From assembly GCA_025618425.1 (NCBI GenBank), contig CM046832.1:62583108-62647107 (forward strand): a stretch of 64,000 nt of DNA, in the 5' to 3' direction. Below, in pieces: positions 52,588 to 64,000 of this stretch. The notes under the pieces were generated by a model. The model saw only the letters and a program-made list of their open reading frames with translations. It made no database searches and was not told the origin of the DNA. The DNA comes from Heliocidaris tuberculata (Eukaryota; Echinodermata; Echinoidea; Camarodonta; Echinometridae). The translations under genes and the position numbers were made by a program. The stretch's first letter is position 1; each line of letters starts with the position of its first letter.

Positions 52588-52957
52588 AAAATAATCATAA
52601 CAATAATATATTACATTTATATAGCGCAATATGTGAATACTTCAATGCGCTTCAAAATTATATTTATTATTACCCCTGGTCATTGGACTTCAAGCCTGCA
52701 CACAAGTGTGCACCATCTCCACTCCTTAGGGAACATTCCTACCATTTTGCACTGTTCACATGCATGCATGTAGGGCAATGGCAAAGGCAGTCACATCGAC
52801 TTTCGGCAATCCTCACAGGTACCCATTATCTCCTGGGTAAGAGTGGCAATGTAGATTAATGCCTTGCCAAAGGACTTTAGTGCCGCGGCAGGACTTGAAC
52901 CACGAACCGTGTGATCCACAGTCCGGTGACGTATCTACTAGACCACCACAACACCTC
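52588..52957 (-). mobile_element. tRNA-derived SINE, family 1 (best copy)
   Basis: On minus, the tRNA-like head has GTGGTCTAGTAGATACG (A-box) and GGTTCGTGGTTCAAGTCC (B-box). A unique body with GGCATTAATCTACATTGCC follows, and then a 3' end GCGCTATATAAATGTAA plus an ATTATTGTTATG tail. It stands directly behind the family-2 copy in the same orientation. Relatives are at 10739-10990 and 16435-16670. Confidence 0.8.
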
Positions 52958-53533
52958 TACATGAAGAAAGAGAATAAATCAAGAACAATCATGTGCATCA
53001 AGGTTGCATATAGGCCTATACATGTATATACACAAGCTAATTACAAAGACAAGGAAGTTTTAAAGGTCAAAGGCACATAGGAAACTGTACAGCAGGAAAT
53101 ATCTTAAAGGAGATGACCGACAGAGGAAGGTACATGTAATAATAAACCATCTGGTTTTGGAATCTTTGTATCAAACCATACAAAGTAGCCGACCACGGTA
53201 TATAAATAGCCTTTGAAGTTCCCCTGTAGCGCATAAACACATCAAATGCCAGGTACTTAGTTTATCATGATATCGTAATCATTGCACTGTTTTTGTTGAA
53301 GATATATGGAAGTATCATGCTGTGGTGGTGAACTTGAACAGATACACTTGCATAGATAAAAAAAATCATATCGTTCAAGCCATAATATTTACCCAGGGAT
53401 ACAGAGGAATATGCCGACAAGTGGGGTCTCCAATGGGTGACCTGACATTTGCTCTGGAGACATTTGCTCTCGGCTTTATTTTGTCAAAGAAAAAGGGTAA
53501 GGATCGATGCAGTGGGGTGTTTGGTTAGGTCTT

Positions 53534-53564
53534 GGGTTAGGGTAAGGGTTAGGGTTAGGGTTAG
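53534..53564. repeat. Interstitial TTAGGG repeats
   Basis: GGGTTAGGGTAAGGGTTAGG continues as GTTAGGGTTAG: five near-perfect telomere units, one with TAAGGG. It is far from any chromosome end visible here. Confidence 0.85.
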
Positions 53565-56500
53565 TTACAGTGTTTGGTCAAGGGTTCCAGCTAAGAATTC
53601 AGTTCATGGTGTTCAGGTACAATCGATACTGACCACAAAGCAATTGTTGCCTATGATCATATACGCTGTAAACAGCTTCAAGAAAGGGAGAGACAGATAG
53701 ACAGAAAGAATGAAAGAGAGAGAGAGAGAGAGAAAAATGCCATGTTCGATTTATCTCCCTCACATTTGCATTCATCCTGGAGATGTATCCTGCCGCATGT
53801 ACAGGGTAACAATCATGCATTTTAACAGAGAAGTGATTCTGAATGCCAGCAATTGATGAGTATTTAAGCGTTCTCCACCTCACAGCAAATCACTACGAAT
53901 CTGTCTATTCCCATTTGGATTCATCGAAACATGACTGGGATAACAAGCAAAGAATAAGCTGTATGCCAAAAATGCCAGTCATAAACGTTACTGTGTACAT
54001 CCATCTGTTTGGGGTAGAGCAGGGAAGGGTAGAGCATGCTCTGTAATATACAAGGAGTCAAAGTATTTTATATCTAGTTGTTCCTCTCTACCAAGGTGTA
54101 GTATCAAAATACAAGTATCCGATATGAACAATCCTGAAAGCTTTCAGAACAATAATGGTACCATATATCTAAAAACAATTGTAATATTTTATTCTTTCTA
54201 AGATCACATTATAATACTTCTCCTTCCCTTTAAATAAAAAGCAAAATGTAAACACAAAACTTCCAGCTTTTATATATGTTGTTGTGCACTGTGTCCCAAA
54301 CCACATGTAATTACATTTGACATTTTCCTACACAGCTGCACCATACCATTTCTTGCATCACGAGTCTGATAAAGATTTTATCTGAAGTACTATGAGTATG
54401 CTCCAAAGTTTCCAATAGGCGTGTGGCTACACGACTGTAACTGGAATGGATCTGATGATGATATAATCTTGATTAGCCCCAAAGCAGACCCCATTAATCA
54501 ATAGTAATTATGCAGTGAATGGTGGAGTAATAGAGTGGCATTCCCAGGTCACCTATTGACACAAGGTGAGGCTGGAAAATGAACAAATCATAGTCTTGCG
54601 AAGAGACCACTAGTTTTAATTCTCCACTTCACAATTCTCATTTCTTTTAAGATTATTTTGTAATATATGATGGACACGAAGTGGCAGATCAAGATCGAGG
54701 GGCAAAGTAAAAAAATAAATAACCCTCTTTTTAAAAATATAATCATTTGTAACACAAACTTGTGCCCTTCTCCAATACAATAATCCCGGATCTGTCCACC
54801 ATTGAAAATGATTATACGCATTTTAAATAAATCAACTCTGGGGTCATTTCAACACATCACTTACTGTATATGCCATAAATTTCGCAGTCATAACATTTCG
54901 CGAATTAGACTAGCCAGACTATTTCGCAAGTGGAAAATTCTCAGATCTATAAACAGCAATAATGATATACTTTCGTAAAGCTAAGTGCTAAATTTCTGAC
55001 CAGGAGAAAACAAATTCAACTGACTACTTACTTATGTTGGGAATATTTTAGCGTGTTGTTAAATTTGTGACTCCCTTGCGATTCCTGAAATTTGCGAAAT
55101 AAAACCCCCTGGAAAATATATGCCGTATACAGTATTGTATTGCCTGCAGAATGTACGATATACGATTATAGAATTGTACCAGGCTATTGAAAATGCTATT
55201 CTCTAGGAAGAGTTTGCGATTGTTGAATGTCAACATACTGCACATGTACATTCAATATACTTTTCAGTGTTTCTGACATCAAGGAACGTCTCCACCTCCC
55301 TATATCTCCCTCCCTACATGTATATTGATCAATAACAAAAAAGTAGGAAATGTTACAGAGTAGATGAATAACATGCTGCTTCAATTTTTTTTTAAATTTC
55401 TAATCACTATACAAGACAAACAGAATACAGGAAGTAAAAAACAACCTGATTAAAAAAAAAAGATTTCAGACTTAAGCCTAATTATTAATGCAGAGGCTTT
55501 ACAAATACCTATTCAGCTGGTGTTTTTTGCCGAGTATAAACAAAACTACATGTTTTCTTTTCTTTTTCTACTTGTAACCCACATGACACTTGGTAAATTA
55601 TTAAGGAAACAGTGTTTGCATAACACTCCAACATGCAGGAGCACCTTCATTCAGCGAAGAAACAAAATTTGTAAGCTGCTTATCCCCTCTTGTTACCAAT
55701 GAGGGACCATTTCCACTGGAGTTGGTTACTGGTGCACAACCCCTCTTCAATGAAATACATTGCTGAAAGATAGTATTGTTGGTTTTCAAAGTATAACTAG
55801 GCCTATTGGAATAGTAAAACTCAACTTTACCATTAGGAAAAAATGGGTAGCAATAAGAACAGTCTCACACTTTACAAGCATTTCAAGAGCCTGATGCAGG
55901 TGATGGTGGGTGGCAGATTTCTAGTCCATCGAGAACAAGAAAGGTAATAGTATGAAAGAGAAGTGGGATAAGAGCATGTAGGCGTAACGGAGCTCAACTG
56001 GGACACACAGAGATTAAGTTTTTATAGATTTATTGTACCTACTACTACTATTGTCAGCAAAATCCCCCACCCCCTCTCCATCCCCTCAAAAAATAATTAT
56101 GAGGAAAAAATCGATAAGGACAGATGAACCCTGATTACGTCTAACCTTACAAACAACCAACCCACCTACACAATGTACCTTACGCAAATGCTCTTTTTTT
56201 TCTATAATAAAAAAAGTCAATGTCAATGTTTTGTTTTAATCAAAGTTCTGTAACAACCTAATCAATTTCAGACCCTGGCATGTTTCTCATGTTACTGTCA
56301 TTTTGCTTGAAACTTCACAGTATGTTTCCCCTTCACATTTGATGTTGGTAACACACATATTTGTTCATAAACCCTAGCCCAAGATATACCAGGCACCCTT
56401 GTCAAAAGCTACCGGTAATTGCAGGCAATTCAATCACTTTTATTTCTTATAGAAAAAAAAAATTAAAATAGGGATTTGTAAATACAAAGGTCGGTCCCAG

Positions 56501-56679
56501 ACGTAAATAATCATACCTGATTGATACACGTCTGTAAAAACCCAATTACACACACACACACACACACATTTGACTACCCTCTTATACAACACATACATGT
56601 AAATGTAGTACCGGTAGTGGAAAGTGCACAACAATAAAGAGAAACAAATGATTTGAATGTCAAAAGTGGGGGCACTGTT

Positions 56680-56850
56680 GTATATCGGTGAAGGCTCTTG
56701 TTTTGTCCCCATTTGTCCCTCTTGACCTAGGTGTAAATGGGTACCTGGCAATGCTAGGGTAATACTAATTACAGGGCTTGCAAGAAGAGCAGTATTAATA
56801 CTGATGTGGCTACCCTGGGCAAGGAGGTACTAGGCCATTAATTACGAATA
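56680..56850 (+). mobile_element. SINE-like fragment
   Basis: Contains GGTGTAAATGGGTACCTGGC followed by AATGCTAGGGTAAT, a body segment seen in invertebrate tRNA-SINEs, downstream of a weak tRNA-like GGTGAAGGCTCTTG. No clear ends. Confidence 0.4.
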
Positions 56851-59037
56851 AAACAATCTCTGATCTCAAAAGTTTGCATTTACATTGTATAGACCATTTC
56901 AAGACCACAAAAAAAGGGGGGGGGGAGGAGACCTAAAACTATTTAATTAGAAATGAGTAGTTGTATTTCATTTTATTCCAAGAATAATGCAATGTTACCT
57001 CCTTGCCCTGGGTATTAAAATAAGACCAAATTATTATAATTATTAGACAATTCACAGACATCGTGAGTGTTCACTCTTCAGATACCCCATTACCAATGAC
57101 ATAAAGGAACATCACTGGATTGAAAGGGGTCAAAAGATTTATGGAGTACGTGTTTATTTAACGGTTCAGTGTAAACAGCTTCCTTCCTTCCTTGTGCTTG
57201 GATACAAAGAAATGTTGAAACCCAGTAGGCACAATGATCACCCATAAAAGTGTCTACTGACCATTGTACAGACCACGATTACCTACCACTTCCAGAACCT
57301 TGTAAATTGTAAGATCGCTATTTTTTTGTGGTTAATGAGGTTGGGTATTCCTGAGTTTTCTTGGTAATGCATGATGGAGAAGGATATTCTAATAGAAGTA
57401 ATGAAACTTACTCTGAATGTCAAAGACTATACCTGTCTGCCTAAAAAATTGGGTAGAAAATGTATAATATCCAAGTAAACAGCAATGAAAGATTTCTAAA
57501 AATCGATCTAGTAGTCCAAAACATGGGTATATGATAGCACACGGCAAGTTGAAATGTTCATTCAATAATAGTTTACTGGTCGAAATAAGCCACCTTATGC
57601 ATGATTAACAGTTCACAATCTCTCAGGCAGCTAGCTCTCTCATAATGCTATTCCAACTATAAGTTGAGAACAGCTTTAAAATTGGATATGAACAATTATA
57701 AATAAGTACTGTGCACCATCTGAATAAAATACAAAAGAGCCTGTGGTCAGCTACCTAAAATCAATGTACTCTACACAAAATAAATACTTTATGTCTACAT
57801 GTATTACTAGATAGTAGGCTTACTTGCTTTCAAGAGGAAATGTATGCAGATCAGACTTGTAGAACAAATACTTCTTTGGTATTTACCTCCCTTGTTTTGC
57901 ATGTTCCAGCTTTAACAACCCAGAAGGGGAGGGCAAAATACCTCAAATCAATAGTTTGAGAAAGCATTATTCTTGAAATAAAATGAGTTATTATTCAAAC
58001 TAGACATCTGAGATGTGGTTTTACAAAATTTTATTTCCCTCATCTTTATTGCAAACTGGGCTAAGAGGGAATATTTCTTATATTTCCCTCTTTCACGGAA
58101 GCCTACAATGTACATGTATGGACTTAACGTTTTATAAAACCGAGCAATATAGCCTTGTATTTGCAGTGTGGAGTTACAGCAGTTACATGTAGTTGCAGTG
58201 CACAGTTGCGCTTGCTGGCTCAATGCAGTGAGAATATTGGATTTGTGAATTTTGTAGAAAAGCCAGGATTAGATGATGACTTTGGAATCCATTTTATCAT
58301 ATTGTTATGTCTTGCTTGTTCTATAATGTATGATGTGGATAACAATAACAACAGTGACTGGCTCCTACTTTTGGGAGATATGACATCTATCGCCCTCACT
58401 AGATCCATATTGCACGAGTCGAAGACTTAGGCAATATGAATCTAGTGAGGGGAATACATGCTGTATATATACATCCCTCTCAAGGCCAGTCAATGTTATA
58501 TAAACACATCTACTTAATTCTAACTGAAAAGTTCTAGGTCTTTTTTTTTTTTTGGTCTCTAAATGGTCTATACAATGTAAATGCAGAATTCTGAGACCCA
58601 GGATTGTTTTATTAATAATGGCTCACCTTATGGAGTTTCCTGTATTTGAAATCTGATTTTCAACCAGCCCAGTAGTACATGTTACATTGTCTCAGGATAC
58701 TCTAAAGCATGCAACACTTAAAGTAGTCACCCGAAGAGTCAAAAGTGTTATGAATTGCTGCAAAATTCATATCACTGCGAAGGGGAAGCTTTACTGGTTA
58801 GGTATAACAACTTCCCTGGTCAAGATATGTTTGGGGCCCACAGTAATCATCTTTCAAAAATGGTATTTGTGAGATCCAGATTTTCTGCCTTCAGCAGTCC
58901 TCCATAGAGTGTCCCGATGCGTGACGTCACAAGCTTGACAATATATTGAGAGCTGCTGGCTAGGCGCGCCGCATGCATTGAAAACACACACAAGTGACGC
59001 AATTTTCTCGTTGATTTTTCGAGACTTAAAAATCAAA

Positions 59038-59226
59038 ATGTTGGTTGTAGATGACGAAATTGAGCTCAATATGGACATAGAAATTGGTGAAGAAAGTCAT
59101 TCAGTTTATAGTAACAGTGATGATGATGATGATGGGGAGGTAGGAGAGATTGAAGGAGAAGAAGGAGAAGGAGAACTGGGCGATGGTAGAAATCTTTCAC
59201 AAGCCTACCAGCACGAACCAGATTGA
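59038..59226 (+). CDS. Acidic ORF inside the TTAA element (62 aa, probably truncated)
   Basis: The start chosen is ATG at 59038 (MLVVDDEIELNMDIEI); the upstream in-frame ATG at 58978 would add 20 residues. The protein is strongly acidic, with a DDDDD run and GEIEGEEGEGELGDG, and ends SQAYQHEPD. An acidic N-terminus followed by a YQ(F/H)EP-type motif recalls invertebrate proteins carrying a P2X7-C-terminus-like domain, but the cysteine cluster of that domain is not visible downstream. The next frame (59223-59537) is open but unrecognised and runs through an inverted repeat. I treat this as the start of a transposon-borne gene whose remainder has decayed; function is unknown. Confidence 0.35.
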   Translation: MLVVDDEIELNMDIEIGEESHSVYSNSDDDDDGEVGEIEGEEGEGELGDGRNLSQAYQHEPD

Positions 59227-59390
59227 GTCACGACACACAGGCGGGGGAAATGAAATGTTGCCTGGGTGAGCCGGGTATCGTGAAGCATGAACTGATGAAA
59301 CTTGTGAAGTCTGACAGAAAGAAGATATCCAAAAATCACTCTAAAAACGCTAGAAAAGTAACATTTGGATTTGGTACTGAAAGTCTGGCA

Positions 59391-59537
59391 TTATCGTGGT
59401 TGAGGAAACCACCATTCACTCCATACAGAAGCGCTTCATTGTGTTACATGCACTGGTTTTCCTCTTTCCCCTTCCATAGACTCTGCACTTTATTTTTGCG
59501 TGCTCATACAAGTGAGTGGTTTCCTCAACCACGATAA
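59391..59537. mobile_element. 147-bp inverted-repeat insertion (possible MITE)
   Basis: TTATCGTGGTTGAGGAAACC plus AC at 59391-59412 is perfectly inverted at 59516-59537. The outer ends read TTATCG and CGATAA. It lies inside the 1.5-kb TTAA element, so it may be a nested insertion or a structural part of that element. No clear target duplication. Confidence 0.65.
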
Positions 59538-60928
59538 ATCTGAAATAGAAAATGTGATGACAAATTTTTAACTGCGGCTGTCAGATAGTCTGAGTGAGTC
59601 CGATTATTCTCTCCAAAAATACGAAAGGGAAGAAATCAGTCACAAGACAGTGTGCTAGTATTAGTAGTAGGCAACGAAAAGTGCAACACGAGCTCCGGAT
59701 CCCCAGCCATGCAGGCCCTGAACTCAACTGCACAAGCCACAATAGCCGATACTAAGCTGAAGTTGTCAAACTCGCGAAATCGGTTTATAGCCGATTAAAT
59801 GCTTCGTAAAAGTTGAAATAATCACGCAGATACATGTATACGTTTCAAGATGACACACTCCTGAGTGATATGTCGAATGATATCGAATAATTAACGTGAA
59901 AGATCAAAGCACGTGACTATAAATAGCAGAGGAAAAATTAAACGTGTACGTGGTAAACAAACGAGAGTAAACTGGCTGCGTGCGCACCTGGCTGTATATC
60001 TGCCAAGGCTGTGAAGTCACAATTCAGACCTCGCTATACGGCCGTTGTTTGGCTTGGTTTGGGGGTCTGAAAAGGGTCATTAAAAATTACATTTTAAGCC
60101 TTTCCAGGACATTTATATGACTTTTCAGCACATTATTTGTGTTTTTCAAGTTGTAATCTTTCCATCCATATATAATTTGTCACTAATTTTCAGTTGTCGT
60201 GAATTTTCTCCGGGTGACTACTTTAAATATGAAGTTTAATATCAAAACTAGATTCTGGTTTACATGGACAATGGCTCCATTTATGATTCACCTCAAATAC
60301 TGTATAGCTATGTACAGCAAACATTTAACTTTAAACATAACTTTCACATATGAACTTCTACAAAGGTGCCTATTTTTATGAACCATTGATTTTCTTCTAC
60401 ATGTACCTATGATCGAGGCTGTCATAAATAAGATTTTATGTGTGAATAAGAGTGATGTATACTGATCCACTTACAAGTAAATAAAGCATACTCTTTATTT
60501 TCACACCAGCAGGTGACCTTTGATTTATTTACCCTTCATGCAAGGTACACATTTAGACTAACACAAGGATCATTTTTTATATAGGCCTATACCAATAGTC
60601 CAATGTCCATGCTACTATGTAAACTAAAATGTACTTCGATAAAAATGATCAACTATAAACTTAATTCCTCTCTCTCTTTTTTTAGGGGGGGGGGGGGGGG
60701 GGAGGGGGAGGGTCATGGAACAAACAAGCTACATGTATATGACCTGGATTTTTCCCTATTTACCCATTCAGTGTACATTTCATATCAGCTGTCTACATTC
60801 ATTTGATGTAAATTTCATCCTGTTCAGAGAGTAAGTTTCACTATTTGATTGACAGGTAGAATGTGAAAAGATGCCTTGCTTGTTAATTCCTGGTAGATTT
60901 CCTGAAACTCATATGCCATGTTACAGGG

Positions 60929-61361
60929 TGTTCAGACACAAAAAATTTATACCAAAACGGTATAACTATACCGAAACGGTATAGCTATACGATGAATTTT
61001 TGTGGATTTATGTGTCTGAACGCTGACTAACGAAACGTCGTATAACGAAACTGGGGTCAGAGCATCGTTTTGAACTAGAACTCGATAACGAATCACCTTT
61101 CCGTGTGTGTCTGAACGTATGGCGACCATAGAACGGTATAAATGGGCGGGCCTTAACGTGAGCACGCACGAAAGGTGTCCTTACCAGGGGGCAGGGGCTG
61201 GCGGCGACCATAACAACATGCGCAGTTTTCCACTGCACATCTATACGATGTTTTTCTAATCGGTCGAGATATGTGTCTGAACGGACCGTATAGCTATACG
61301 ATGAAAATTTTATACGACGTTTCTTTATCGAGTTTCGGTATAAACGCTTTGTGTCTGAACA
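60929..61361. mobile_element. MITE with GTTCAGACACAAA termini
   Basis: The left end TGTTCAGACACAAA, then TTTATACC, is inverted at the right end (GGTATAAACG, then TTTGTGTCTGAACA). GTGTCTGAAC recurs internally (about 61011, 61101 and 61270), as does the palindromic CGGTATAGCTATACGATG. The interior is thus built from shuffled copies of the ends. Target duplication not clear. Confidence 0.8.
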
Positions 61362-61652
61362 GGGGGTTAGTATCTTGTGCTTCAGAGTGTTATATATTTC
61401 AAGATTCCTTTTGAAGTGCTGCTAATGATCCTTACAGAGTCCAAGATCTTTATTAACCAACTTGGTGGTCCTCTCCCTGTTTTTTTTTTGGTTTTTTTTC
61501 CTCCTACTTCCTGTCTCATCCCTTCTCTCTCTCTCTCCCTCTCTCTCCCTCTCTCTCTCTCTATCTCCACCCCCTCTCTTTCTCTCTCCTTCTCTCTATC
61601 TTTTCAAGCCTGCTGAAATCTACTCTCTTTTTTAAAAAATTGAATTTTCACT

Positions 61653-61681
61653 CCCCCCCCCCCCCCCCCCCCCCCCCCCCC
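61653..61681. repeat. Poly-C tract (29 bp)
   Basis: Twenty-nine consecutive C, the longest of many homopolymeric C/G tracts in the window. Its opposite strand can form G-quadruplexes, and its length is prone to sequencing error. Confidence 0.95.
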
Positions 61682-62866
61682 GCGATGTTAGTAAGTTCTG
61701 TGAATCTGCTGATGATTCATAAGGGACAACATTTGGATTTTGTCGCATGCACGTTATCCCCACTCACAGGAGAGTTTTTTTTCCATTTTGAGAGAAAGCT
61801 TCAAAAAAATTCAAGGAATGTGCTAATCTCTGGAAAGGGGCTGAAAATGCACCTGAAAGCAAGATAGCAGACAACAACACACCGTACACCGGCATGGTTT
61901 AGACCAGGATAGTCAGTCGTTTCAGCACGGTGAAAATGCATCACAAGGATTTGGGAGGTACGTTTTTGTGATAGAATTGGTACAAAATTATCATTTATTA
62001 GGCTCTATAGTTTTATGACAGTTGTACTGATATTACTAGCGACATGTTAACTCATGCCCGACCTATGTCTTAATGACAAAGTCAAAAGTAGAATCTACTG
62101 ACAAATACTGTCCGAGACTCTGACTCATAATTCTGACTTACAATACAATGCAGTGTAAATTTCAGCTGCGGTCATGACGGTCGAAGTTTAAAGAATAATT
62201 GCGCTGGAATAATCGGCAATTAAGCAAAATCCGTTTACAATGTCAGATGATCAAGTATATAAATTATAATTTTGATATCTAATTCCAATGTTTGGATCTC
62301 AGTATCAGTTTGATCAGGTAGAATTTTCAGGCTATTTAATTTTTGTCCTCTCAGACTCGGGCACACGCCTGAACCTGTGGGTTCATTATAAGAGTTAAAA
62401 TATTGCTAGTTTCAATACTGAAATTACACTCAAAAAAGGGACTGATGAGTAGACCATCGAAGAGGGCGAGCATGGAATCCAAGTCCGACTGTGGTTCCAC
62501 ACGCCCCCAGTTTTATGCTATTTTCATTGTAATCCTTAACAGTAAACCGATGCTGATAAAAAAAAATCTGAGCTATTTTAAAAGTACCAGGCAACTAGCT
62601 GTAGATCTATAGATCTACACAATTTATATTTTCAGGTGATTGGTCCTAAAATATTGCTTCTCATTGATGCAATAAACATAAAGTACAAACCTGACTTATT
62701 TTTGATAAGTTTACGCGATTTCAAAGCATTGGCCTAGAAAAATACAATCATACTTTGCCATGTACATGTATTTATACATGCACCTTTCTTATTTTATGTA
62801 ATTTTCAGAAGCTGAAACAAGCACCAGAGGCACAAGGTTCGACCCTCAAGATTTAACACCAAAAAG

Positions 62867-63711
62867 ATGTCTGCATTCTTCAACTCATCACCATCTGTTG
62901 AAGGGTGGGAGCGTGTGTTATCGGTACAGTGCACTATCTGAAGGCGTAATCAATATGTAAAGGAATCCAGTTCAGGAAAAAGAAATGTTGAGAAGCTAAT
63001 GAGATGTGAAACAAAGAGAGGGGGGGGGGCAGCTACTTAATGCAGCAATTATGAAGCATGGTGAAGGGCTGCTATTACATATCAGAGGTAACGATCTTGT
63101 TGCTATCGAGGTAAGGTATCACAAATCATGTTACTTACGGTATTCTAAGGTAGTCTTTAAATCTGAGACTAAGGTAGATGGTTTGCAGCAACTCTTATGA
63201 AAGATTGTACAAGAGCTTTTGTCATGGAGTAATCGTAGAGAGGATCATCAAAGGAAAGGAAATTCTCAAACTGACAAAGTTGACCAATATCTTCATAAAA
63301 GAAGTGAAAGATGTAGAAGGGCTTAATACATCCTCATTCAAATCTGGTCACCTAAAAGCAAGGCTAAGGAAGTCACATTCTGTTCTGTGTTTTGCCAAGC
63401 CATCACGCCAAATCAAGATTGACATTGTATTTGTTGAAACTCTTGATATCAAAAAGGTTGTGAAAGATGTCCAAGATTTCAGAGTGAGTGAGGACAGTGA
63501 GAGTACCGGTAGTGAAAATGTACTCCCAAACCAACCAAGTGGATCTGATCAACCCCTTCAAGATTTATTCCATGCAGCTCGAGGATTGAAAGCGGCCATG
63601 CGTAATATGGAGCTCAATACAGAATTTAATTTTATACACTACATGAATGTAGTAGTAATTAAATGTATTAATTATTATTATGACAAAGAATTTCCCCATA
63701 TCAGTTCCTGA
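62867..63711 (+). pseudogene. Disrupted coding region of an uncharacterised invertebrate protein family
   Basis: The ATG at 62867 opens MSAFFNSSPSVEGWERVLSV, then QCTI, where TGA (62939) stands where a second Cys of a CxxC pair would be expected. The same frame goes on as RRNQYVKESSSGKRNVEKLM then RCETKRG. After a run of 10 G (63020-63029) the frame shifts by one base to QLLNAAIMKHGEG, LLLHIRGNDLVAIEV and RYHKSCYLRYSK. Near 63180-63190 it shifts again to SYERLYKSFCHGVIVERI and a further 165 or so codons, to a stop at 63709. The HKSCY motif and the IIKGKEI..LTKL segment recall large uncharacterised proteins repeated in echinoderm, cnidarian and mollusc genomes (from memory). One stop and two frameshifts, one of them in a homopolymer, suggest a decayed copy, though assembly error could explain part. 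Similarity fades after RNMELN. Confidence 0.65.
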
Positions 63712-64000
63712 AGGTAAAGTAGGTGATTATTATTGATATATTTTATTTGGTATAACTTCCAAAATTCAGGAAGTGACTTGAACAGCAATAACAAATGTAT
63801 TTTATTGTAATAATCATATTCACTATGTCGTGAAATAATTCTAACATCATTGTAACACTGGTTCAAACTTTCAGTAAGCTTGTGGTCAGTTGTGTAATAA
63901 CATTTTTTTTTTACTACATGAAAAATGGGGTATGTAATTGGGCAGATATTACATAGTGTTATTGTTATTATCATTATTATTTTTTTTCATTATTATTACT
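63712..64000. other. AT-rich flank
   Basis: No gene or repeat recognised apart from an ATT-rich simple sequence near the window end (63960-64000). A short GTAAAG following CTGAAG near 63712 could be a splice donor, but the upstream frame has already stopped. Confidence 0.5.

Larger units (their letters stand above)
58722..60222 (+). mobile_element. 1.5-kb TTAA-flanked DNA transposon remnant
   Basis: TTAA at 58718-58721, then AGTAGTCACCCG. CGGGTGACTACT is followed by TTAA at 60223-60226. The ends are perfect for 12 bp and extend to 16 with one mismatch. It carries an acidic ORF (59038-59226), an internal 22-bp inverted repeat (59391-59537) and a TGACGTCA palindrome (58922-58929) upstream of the ORF. 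It is far larger than the TTAA MITEs in this window and has different ends. It may be a decayed protein-coding element or a deletion derivative. Confidence 0.8.
60227..62866. other. Intergenic stretch with repeats
   Basis: No gene was recognised. It includes the MITE at 60929-61361, a poly-G of 18 (60685-60702), CT-rich sequence (61528-61600) and a poly-C of 29 (61653-61681). The region 61860-62800 has no recognisable feature. Confidence 0.6.

Noticed and set aside
53087..54236. Possible TTAA element starting TTAAAGGAGATGACC
   Set aside because: No matching inverted right end was found; the CCCTTTAA near 54230 does not pair with it beyond the first bases.

Overview
The window looks like a metazoan, probably marine invertebrate, genome. 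Sea urchin or another echinoderm is my best guess, at moderate confidence. The reasons are AT-rich sequence, very sparse coding, ACATGTA-rich spacer DNA, interstitial TTAGGG repeats, tRNA-derived SINEs, and many short inverted-repeat transposons. I see no prokaryotic operons, rRNA genes, functional tRNA genes or CRISPR arrays.

The one gene I can support well runs on the minus strand. It is a calcium/calmodulin-dependent protein kinase I (CaMKI)-like gene seen as two consecutive internal exons. The first (35128-35259) carries the end of the glycine loop, the catalytic lysine and the helix-C glutamate. The second (7422-7496) carries the HPNIV segment and the strand leading to the hinge. Both have consensus splice sites, and their phases join exactly through one split Gln codon. 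The intron between them is 27,631 bp. The first exon and the exons after 7422 were not found, so most of the window is intron or 5' flank of this gene.

Mobile DNA fills much of the rest. The clearest group is a set of elements flanked by TTAA. They include two copies of one 480-487 bp family (31010-31496, 44951-45430), two copies of a 563-568 bp family (36002-36564, 46826-47393), single copies at 18913-19302 and 9847-10256, and a 1.5 kb element at 58722-60222 that still holds an acidic ORF. One copy sits inside the arm of an older inverted-repeat element (30966-31775), which reveals its empty target site. Other elements include a 1,168 bp element with perfect 37-bp terminal inverted repeats (43681-44848), two CAGNGG-type elements with 5-bp target duplications (24407-24658, 33647-33875), several SINE copies and retrotransposon tails.

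Other structure includes a seven-copy degenerate tandem array of about 160 bp (41465-42515), a 31-bp minisatellite built on a telomere-like motif (269-515), a dispersed 60-90 bp hairpin repeat in at least four copies, many long poly-C/poly-G tracts, and (GA)n, (CT)n and (TA)n microsatellites. At the right end (62867-63711) there is a broken coding region with an HxxCY-type motif. It appears to belong to an uncharacterised, repeated invertebrate protein family and is disrupted by one stop codon and two frameshifts.
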